Positions 59,062-64,000 of a stretch of DNA of 64,000 nucleotides are shown here, piece after piece. The position numbers were made by a program, and so were the translations under genes. Positions within the stretch are counted from its first letter, which is position 1. Each line of letters starts with the position of its first letter. This DNA is from Micromonospora matsumotoense (lineage in GTDB: Bacteria > Actinomycetota > Actinomycetes > Mycobacteriales > Micromonosporaceae), in assembly GCF_900091525.1 (NCBI RefSeq), contig NZ_FMCU01000018.1, positions 62,001-126,000 of the forward strand, in the 5' to 3' direction. The notes beneath the pieces were generated by a model, which saw only the letters and a list, made by a program, of their open reading frames with translations, was not told the DNA's origin and did no database searches.

Positions 59062-60063
59062 TCAGAGTGCGGTCATGTCACCGGTGTCGAGCAGTTCCTG
59101 CCGCTCGGCCTCGGGCTCCCACAGGTCCGGCTGGGCCGGCTCCGGAGACCCGATCCGCATCGCCTCCAACTGGGCGGCGAAGGACAACCCGCCGAACAGC
59201 GCCATGCCGGTGAGGTTCGCCCACAACAGCAACGCCATCATCCCGGTCAACGCCCCGTACGTCTGGCCGAAGCCGCCGCCGACCTTGACGTACGCGGCGA
59301 GCAGCAGGCTGGCCAGCCACCACAGCGCGGTGGCGATGCCGGCGCCGAAGAAGAGCCAGGACAGGCCGGGCTGCTTGCGCCGGGGCGCGTGCCGGAAGAT
59401 CACCGCCACCGCGACCACGGTCAGCACGAGGCTCAACGGCCACCGCACCACCTCCCAGAGGCCGGCGGCGAGATCACCCCACTCGTAGTGGCGCTGCACC
59501 GACTCGCCCATCTCCCCGCCGCCGACCAGGATCAGGAACCCGGCCAACGCGGGCAGGCCGGCGACCACGGCGAGCGCGGCCGCCCGCAGGTACTTCCACA
59601 GCGCGGGGCGGTCCCGTTCCACGCCGTAGATCCGGTTCGCGCCGCGCTCGATCTGGGCCATCGTGGTGGTCAACGCCACCAGGCCGGTGAGCAGACCGAG
59701 GGTCAGCGCCAACTCGCCGGTGCTCTCGGTGCGGTCGCCGTCTCCGAGGAGATCCTGCACCATCTGCTCACTCTGCCCGGGAGTCAACGCCAGCACGGTG
59801 TCGGCGACCACCCGGCCACCCTCCTCGACCCCCAGGTCGCTGATCAGGCCGGTGAGCGCGATCAGGAACGGCACCACGGCGAGGCAGAGTTGCAGGGCGA
59901 AGGCCCGGGAGTGGCTGAACCCGTCGCCGTAGCGGAACCGGATGAACGCGTCCCGCAGCAACTGCCAGCCACCGAGTCGGCGCAGCGTCCGCCAGGCGTC
60001 GTCGGCGGAGAGTTCGTCCGCCGCCATCAACCGGGTCTCGGGGACGAGCTTGGTGCTACTCAC
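59062..60063 (-). CDS. YihY/BrkB-family membrane protein
   Basis: 333 residues from GTG 60063 (GAGGAAG upstream), overlapping the kinase stop by 8 bases. Family signatures: FSHSRAFALQLCLAVVPFLI, ANRIYGVERDRPALWKYLRA, WLFFGAGIATALWWLASLLL, and YGALTGMMALLLWANLTGMA. Six transmembrane helices. Once called ribonuclease BN by mistake; the real role, possibly transport or lipid handling, is unknown. Confidence 0.92.
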   Translation of the reverse strand: MSSTKLVPETRLMAADELSADDAWRTLRRLGGWQLLRDAFIRFRYGDGFSHSRAFALQLCLAVVPFLIALTGLISDLGVEEGGRVVADTVLALTPGQSEQMVQDLLGDGDRTESTGELALTLGLLTGLVALTTTMAQIERGANRIYGVERDRPALWKYLRAAALAVVAGLPALAGFLILVGGGEMGESVQRHYEWGDLAAGLWEVVRWPLSLVLTVVAVAVIFRHAPRRKQPGLSWLFFGAGIATALWWLASLLLAAYVKVGGGFGQTYGALTGMMALLLWANLTGMALFGGLSFAAQLEAMRIGSPEPAQPDLWEPEAERQELLDTGDMTAL

Positions 60064-61081
60064 GGCGGGCTTCCTCGACCAGCTTCTCGCCGCGCTGCGC
60101 CGCCGCGTCGGCGTCGTACGCCAGGTCGGGGTCATGGGCCGGGCGCGGCACGCAGAGCCAGAGCGACTCGGGTTTGATCTCCGCGGTCAGGGTGCGGCCC
60201 GGCGCGATCAGGTCGCCGTCGAGCTGCCGGGGCTGGGCTCGGTTGCTGGTGATGACGACCTTCCTGGCCCGGTGGACCTCCATCCGGGGGACGCTGCCCT
60301 GCCGGCGGACCAGCGCCCAGCCCAGGGCGAGCCAGTGCCGCAGGGTACGCGGGGTGAGCACGGCCACGTCGAGCCAGCCGTCGTCGGGCTCGGCCTCGGT
60401 GAGCAGGCGGACCCCACCCTGGAGCCGCCCGACGTTGGCGACCAGCACGGAGCGGGCCCGACGGCGCATGGCCGGCCGGCCGTCGATGCGGATGGTGACC
60501 CGCATCGGCCGGTCCCGCAGGTGCTTCGCCGCCCCCATCACGTAGGCGGGCCAGCCGATCCGGGCCTTGGTCGTCTCGGAGGTGTCGGCCAGCATCTGCG
60601 CGTCGAAGCCCATCCCGGCCATCACCGCGAAGCACCGGTCGTCGACGACGCCGACGTCCAGCCGGCGTCGTCCGCGCTCGACGGCCACCTCCAGGCCGGC
60701 GGCCAGGTCGTTGGAGAGCCCCAGGTTGGCGGCGAGCAGGTTGCCGGTGCCCTGCGGCAGCACGGCGAGTTCGACGTCGGTGCCGGCCAGCGCGGTCACG
60801 CAGGCCATCACGGTGCCGTCGCCGCCGCAGGCGAAGACCAGTTCGGCGCCCGCCTCGACGGCCTGCGTGGTCTGCCCCCGGCCCGGGTCCTCGGCGGTGG
60901 TCTCGTACCAGGTCGGGGCCGGCCAACCGGCGGCGGCGAGCGACTCGTCCACGGTCCGGCGGAACTCGTCGAGATCAGTCACCTTCGTCGGGTTGACCAC
61001 GACCGCCGAGCGGGGGGCGCGGTCGTCGCCGGTCACCGTACGCTTCTGCTCTGCACCGTCCACGGCGTCAGTGTGCAGCAC
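60056..61081 (-). CDS. diacylglycerol kinase-family lipid kinase
   Basis: 341 residues from GTG 61081 (start not well supported; GTG 61063 is alternative). DAGK catalytic motifs: SAVVVNPTKVTD, FACGGDGTVMACVTALAGTD (GGDGT binds ATP), LPQGTGNLLAANLGLSNDL, and the acidic site PDDGWLDVAVLTPRTL. Likely phosphorylates diacylglycerol or a related lipid. Same operon as YihY and, after 82 bases, PAP2: kinase and phosphatase for one lipid cycle. Confidence 0.9.
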   Translation of the reverse strand: MLHTDAVDGAEQKRTVTGDDRAPRSAVVVNPTKVTDLDEFRRTVDESLAAAGWPAPTWYETTAEDPGRGQTTQAVEAGAELVFACGGDGTVMACVTALAGTDVELAVLPQGTGNLLAANLGLSNDLAAGLEVAVERGRRRLDVGVVDDRCFAVMAGMGFDAQMLADTSETTKARIGWPAYVMGAAKHLRDRPMRVTIRIDGRPAMRRRARSVLVANVGRLQGGVRLLTEAEPDDGWLDVAVLTPRTLRHWLALGWALVRRQGSVPRMEVHRARKVVITSNRAQPRQLDGDLIAPGRTLTAEIKPESLWLCVPRPAHDPDLAYDADAAAQRGEKLVEEARRE

Positions 61082-61142
61082 CCCGGCCGGGTCAGCGACC
61101 CGACGACGACCGACGTTGCGTTGACCGCAAACAGGTTTGATC

Positions 61143-61160
61143 CGGGTCGGGACCGACCCG
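61143..61160 (-). terminator. short hairpin after the Clp-N gene
   Basis: CGGGTCGG-GA-CCGACCCG; with a 4-base loop it forms a 7-bp GC stem just past the Clp-N stop and 62 bases before the kinase start. A modest terminator candidate. Confidence 0.45.
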
Positions 61161-61165
61161 ACCGG

Positions 61166-61747
61166 TCAGGCCGCCGTCCGCAGCGCCAACTCGACACGTC
61201 GGCGCAGATCGTCGAGGTCCACGCCCGCCTCGGTCAGCACCACCGCACCCAGGCCGCCACCCTCGCGGAGCACGCCGAGCAGGAGGTGTTCGGTGCCGAT
61301 GTGCCGGTGCCGCAGCCGGAGCGCCTCGCGCAGCGCCAACTCCAGCACCTTGCGGGAACGGGGCGAGAAGGGCCCGCCGACCGGCCGGCGCAGCCGCCAC
61401 CGTCGACGTGGGGCCGGGACCGCCTCGCGCAGGGCGTCCGGGCCGAAGTTGTCCTCGATCCGGGCGACGATGGCCGCGAGGTCGATGCCGATCTCGCGCA
61501 GCGCGGCCGCGTCCGCCTCGCCGAGCCCGATCCCGCCGGCACCGACGTGCCGCCGGATCCGGGCGCGCAGGTCGTCGGCGTCGACGCCGGCGGAGGTGAG
61601 CACCCGGCTGGCGAGCGCATCGGTGTCGGCCAGGACGGCGAGCAGCAGGTGTTCGGTGCCGACGGGACGTCGCCCGTCGCGCTGGGCCTGTTCGACCGCG
61701 CTCCGGACGACGGCGCGGGCCCGATCGGTGAACCGCTCGAACATCAT
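61166..61747 (-). CDS. stand-alone double Clp-N domain protein
   Basis: 193 residues: two Clp_N repeats. First: FTDRARAVVRSAVEQAQRDG, VGTEHLLLAVLADTDALASR. Second: FSPRSRKVLELALREALRLR, IGTEHLLLGVLREGGGLGAV. They are separated by a basic segment. No AAA+ domain follows, unlike ClpC or ClpA. Such ClpC-N-like proteins may act as adaptors or decoys for ClpC, as known for ClpC N-domain binders. ATG 61747 overlaps the HTH gene stop by 4 bases. Confidence 0.88.
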   Translation of the reverse strand: MMFERFTDRARAVVRSAVEQAQRDGRRPVGTEHLLLAVLADTDALASRVLTSAGVDADDLRARIRRHVGAGGIGLGEADAAALREIGIDLAAIVARIEDNFGPDALREAVPAPRRRWRLRRPVGGPFSPRSRKVLELALREALRLRHRHIGTEHLLLGVLREGGGLGAVVLTEAGVDLDDLRRRVELALRTAA

Positions 61748-61980
61748 TCCTCCCAGGTTCCTCGGACCGCCGGTCGCCCGGCGTGCTTCTTGTGGACCGC
61801 CTGCCGGCTCACCTCGAGCGCGTCGGCGATCTCCTGCCAGGACCAGCCCTGCCGTCGGGCGTTGTCCACCTGGACCACCTCCAGCCGTTCGAGGAGCCGG
61901 CGCAGGGCGAGCACCGCGCGCAGGCCGACCCGGGGGTCGGTGCTGCCGGCGGCTGCCGCGAGTTCCGTAGCCTGACTCAT
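61744..61980 (-). CDS. small HTH regulator coupled to the Clp-N gene
   Basis: 78 residues. HTH in VDNARRQGWSWQEIADALEV, SRQAVHKKHAGRPAVRGTWE, preceded by a helix (GLRAVLALRRLLERLEVVQV). ATG 61980 lies next to twin palindromes, so it probably represses its own operon. This pair is widely conserved in actinobacteria; partner function unknown. Confidence 0.85.
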   Translation of the reverse strand: MSQATELAAAAGSTDPRVGLRAVLALRRLLERLEVVQVDNARRQGWSWQEIADALEVSRQAVHKKHAGRPAVRGTWEE

Positions 61981-61982
61981 GC

Positions 61983-62027
61983 TGTCAACTTACGTTGACA
62001 ATCCCGCCCTGTCAACCTCAGTTGACG
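61983..62027. promoter_or_regulatory. twin TGTCAAC-N4-GTTGACA operators
   Basis: TGTCAACTTACGTTGACA (61983-62000, perfect) and TGTCAACCTCAGTTGACG (62010-62027, last base differs), centres 27 bases apart, directly upstream of the HTH start at 61980. Almost certainly the autoregulatory operators of the HTH protein. The PP2C gene at 62096 is divergent and may share control. Confidence 0.88.
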
Positions 62028-62095
62028 CAATCGACCTGCGCCGACACGACGCCGGACGCCCCGGTCCGGGCCCGCGACGGTGCTACCGTCCGCTG

Positions 62096-62899
62096 GTGTT
62101 CCGTCGCCGCACCGCCGACCAGCCCGTCGAGGCGGCCCGCCGGCTGCCCGTCGGCCGGATCGAGTGGGAGGTCGCCGGCGGCACCGTGGCCGGCCACCGC
62201 TACTCGGCCAACTTCGACGCCCTGCACGTCGACCCGGAGCTGCCGTTCGCGGTGGTCGTCGACGGCATGGGCGAGGGCGAGGGCAGCCGGGTCGCCGGCA
62301 GCACCGCGCGGGACACGCTGTGCGAACTGGTCCGCGCCGGCTGGCCCGCCGTCGGCCCCCGCCAACTGCGCGCCGCGATCACCGAGGCCCAGATCCGGGT
62401 ACGCCGGGCCGGTGCCGCCATCGACGAGCTGGCCGGTTGCACGCTGACCGCGCTGCTCGCCGAGCCCGACGGCGAGCTGGCCTGGATCGTCCAGCTCGGC
62501 GACTCCCGGGCCTACCGGCTGCGCGACGGGTTGCTGGAGCTGGTGACCGTGGACCACACGATGGCCTGGCTCGGGGTGCTGCACGGCTGGTGGCCGGCGG
62601 ACTCCCGGGAGGCCGCCCGGGCCCGCTACCAACTGCTGCGCTATCTCGGCCACCCCGACCGGCCGGACCCGGACCTGCTCGGGGTGCCGCTGCGCCCCGG
62701 CGACACCTGGCTGCTCTGCACCGACGGGGTCAGTGACCAGCTCGACTACCACCGCCTACGGGAGCTGCTCGCCGAGCCGGACCCGACCCGGGCGGTACGC
62801 GCCCTGCTCGCCGCGACCCTCGCCGAGGGTGGCAGCGACAACGCCACCGCCGTCGTGCTGCGCGTACACCCGGCGACCGGAGGGCGTCCGTCCGACTGA
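62096..62899 (+). CDS. PP2C-family protein serine/threonine phosphatase
   Basis: 267 residues from GTG 62096. PP2C motifs: FAVVVDGMGEGEGSRVAGST (metal Asp), ALLAEPDGELAWIVQLGDSR, AYRLRDGLLELVTVDHT, WLLCTDGVSDQL and GGSDNATAVVLRV. Both metal-binding Asp positions in TDG and SDN are intact. The expected first motif RxxNED near residue 35 is replaced by RYSANFDAL, which lacks the acidic pair, so activity may be altered. Divergent from the HTH/Clp-N operon. Confidence 0.88.
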   Translation: MFRRRTADQPVEAARRLPVGRIEWEVAGGTVAGHRYSANFDALHVDPELPFAVVVDGMGEGEGSRVAGSTARDTLCELVRAGWPAVGPRQLRAAITEAQIRVRRAGAAIDELAGCTLTALLAEPDGELAWIVQLGDSRAYRLRDGLLELVTVDHTMAWLGVLHGWWPADSREAARARYQLLRYLGHPDRPDPDLLGVPLRPGDTWLLCTDGVSDQLDYHRLRELLAEPDPTRAVRALLAATLAEGGSDNATAVVLRVHPATGGRPSD

Positions 62900-62984
62900 T
62901 CCGGCTCCACCCGCCGGCCGACGCGACTAGCGTCGGTGGGGACGGCGTGGCCGTGCCGCGCGGGACGCCCGGGAGGTGAACCGG

Positions 62985-63815
62985 ATGACCGGGTCCACGG
63001 ACGCTCCGGTGGTGGTCGGCGTCGGACCGACGCCGGCGGACCTCGCGGTGGTCCGGCTGGCCGCCCGGGAGGCCGCCGCGCACGGGCGGGAGCTGACCCT
63101 GCTGCACGCCTTCAACTGGGAGGCCGCGTTGGCCGGCCCGACGGTGGCCGGCACCCGCGACGCCGCCGAGGAACTGGTCGCCCGCGCCGCCACGGCCGTG
63201 AACGAGGTCGCACCAGGGCTGCCGGTCAGCGGTGAGATCGTCGAGGGGGCACCGGTCGGGGTCCTGGTCCGCCGCTCCGGGACGGCGTTCCTGGTGGCCA
63301 TCGGGGACGGCGGGATGGCCGGCTGCGGCGGCTGCGTACCCGCCGACGCGCCCGCCGTGCAGCTCGCCGCCCGCGCCGGCTGCCCGGTGCTGGTGGTCCG
63401 CCCCGAACCACCACCGCCGGGGCCGGTGCTGGTCGGCGTGGACGGCTCACCCAGCTCCCGGGCCGCGCTCGTCTTCGCCTTCGGCTGTGCCGCCCGCCGC
63501 CGGGCCCGGGTCATCGCGGTGCGGGTGGTCGAGCCGGGACGACCCGACGACTGCGACGACGTGCTCGACGCGCTGGTCGCCCAGGCCCGCCGGCACCATC
63601 CGGACGTGCCGGCGGAGTGCCACACCGTACGCGGCGATCCCGGGGCCGTCCTGGTGGAGCAGTCCCGGTCGGCGCAGCTGGCGCTGGTCGGCGCCCGCGG
63701 TGACGAGCCGGGGCGGGGGATGCTGGGCGAGGTGAGCCAGACCCTGCTCTACCACTCGCCGGCACCGGTCATCGTCGTCCGTGGACTGGTTTCCGCCGTT
63801 CCGGGCGGGGCATGA
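62985..63815 (+). CDS. tandem universal stress protein
   Basis: 276 residues; GGGAGG 8 bases before ATG 62985. Two Usp domains: VVVGVGPTPADLAVVRLAAR with LTLLHAFNWEAAL, and VLVGVDGSPSSRAALVFAFG with VIAVRVVEPG. The second ends LALVGARGDEPGRGMLGEVS, QTLLYHSPAPVIVVR; the ATP-binding G-x2-G-x9-G(S/T) motif deviates (E for S/T). The first domain lacks the motif, with GDGGMAGCGGCV at that place. Probably a dormancy or stress protein. A phosphoketolase-like gene follows. Confidence 0.88.
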   Translation: MTGSTDAPVVVGVGPTPADLAVVRLAAREAAAHGRELTLLHAFNWEAALAGPTVAGTRDAAEELVARAATAVNEVAPGLPVSGEIVEGAPVGVLVRRSGTAFLVAIGDGGMAGCGGCVPADAPAVQLAARAGCPVLVVRPEPPPPGPVLVGVDGSPSSRAALVFAFGCAARRRARVIAVRVVEPGRPDDCDDVLDALVAQARRHHPDVPAECHTVRGDPGAVLVEQSRSAQLALVGARGDEPGRGMLGEVSQTLLYHSPAPVIVVRGLVSAVPGGA

Positions 63816-63940
63816 CGTCCCCAAGGGCCGGGACCAACGGCCCTGATCGATGACCCCGGGAACGCGAAGACTGGGTCTGCCCGGGGCGAAACGACGCTTC
63901 CGGGTGCAGAACTCCCCGACCCGCGAGAGGCTTTGGCAGC

Positions 63941-64000
63941 ATGGACACCGCTCTCGACCTGCACAGCCCCCTGACCGACGACGAGCTGCGCCGGCTGGAC
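63941..64000 (+). CDS. probable phosphoketolase (first 20 codons, cut by window end)
   Basis: ATG 63941 opens a frame MDTALDLHSPLTDDELRRLD that continues to the window end. The segment LTDDELRR(I/L)D is the usual beginning of xylulose-5-phosphate phosphoketolase ahead of AYWRAANYLSVGQIYL. Only 20 residues are available, so the call is tentative. Confidence 0.45.
   Translation, partial: MDTALDLHSPLTDDELRRLD

Noticed and set aside
57276..59213. 645-codon plus-strand frame opposite PAP2
   Set aside because: Antisense shadow; His/Asp/Glu-rich with no family pattern.
59942..61975. 677-codon plus-strand frame opposite the kinase and Clp-N genes
   Set aside because: Antisense shadow; real genes with clear motifs lie on the minus strand.

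Overview
This 64 kb window comes from a very GC-rich actinomycete chromosome, most likely a Micromonosporaceae member (Micromonospora or a close relative). The reasons are extreme third-position GC, frequent GTG and TTG starts, 4-base ATGA/GTGA gene overlaps, an SsgB-type sporulation protein, a DUF397/XRE pair, F420-dependent and HelR-type genes, and many actinobacterial families of unknown function. This is inference from gene content; no rRNA is present. One tRNA (Val, anticodon CAC) is seen. There is no CRISPR array, intact transposase or intact prophage.

Layout. 1-3.7 kb: a minus-strand cassette matching the SCO2523/SCO2524/SCO2525 families (variant P-loop ATPase, large helical protein, NNMT-like methyltransferase), cut by the window edge. 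4.0-7.1 kb: an unknown TTG-start protein, a small HhH protein, and an eroded mobile-element zone (TetR remnant, frameshifted integrase without its tyrosine) abutting tRNA-Val. 7.2-11.2 kb: TIGR02611 protein, SsgB, SDR, AraC and Rrf2 regulators. 11.2-17.1 kb: a translationally coupled organosulfur operon (leader peptide ending in Cys, binding protein, ATPase, permease, LLM monooxygenase, flavin reductase, nitroreductase). 17.3-21.9 kb: small DUF protein, K+ channel, VOC/MarR pair around a palindromic operator, and a TPR-membrane-FN3 protein. 22.1-22.25 kb: four alternating copies of a 17-bp repeat. 22.4-25.8 kb: two-component system divergent from a LolA-like secreted protein. 26-28.4 kb: HelR, an RNA polymerase recycling ATPase linked to rifamycin tolerance, preceded by a 9-bp-arm palindrome.

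28.5-46.5 kb is a mosaic of small accessory genes: Spo0M, drug efflux, epoxide-hydrolase/TetR divergent pair, VapBC, DoxX/HxlR, phosphotransferase, serine hydrolase, and a DUF397/XRE pair beside a DivIVA-like gene. It holds at least five gene remnants (TetR C-terminus, alpha/beta hydrolase, phosphotransferase 3' end, MFS fragment, truncated VOC), so it has been rearranged repeatedly.

43.6-54.2 kb is a plant-polysaccharide region: DeoR regulator, GH42 beta-galactosidase, an ABC importer (binding protein plus two permeases, no ATPase), GH36 alpha-galactosidase and a secreted GH5 mannanase with a CBM2 domain. Together these would cleave galactomannan outside the cell, import galactosides and hydrolyse them inside. 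54.6-56.3 kb: F420 oxidoreductase, shortened hydrolase and a 39-aa membrane peptide. 56.6-61.1 kb: a minus-strand run of lipid-phosphate/membrane genes (EEP hydrolase, double PAP2, YihY, diacylglycerol kinase). 61.2-64 kb: a Clp-N protein with its HTH partner under twin palindromic operators, a PP2C phosphatase, a universal stress protein and the first 20 codons of a probable phosphoketolase.
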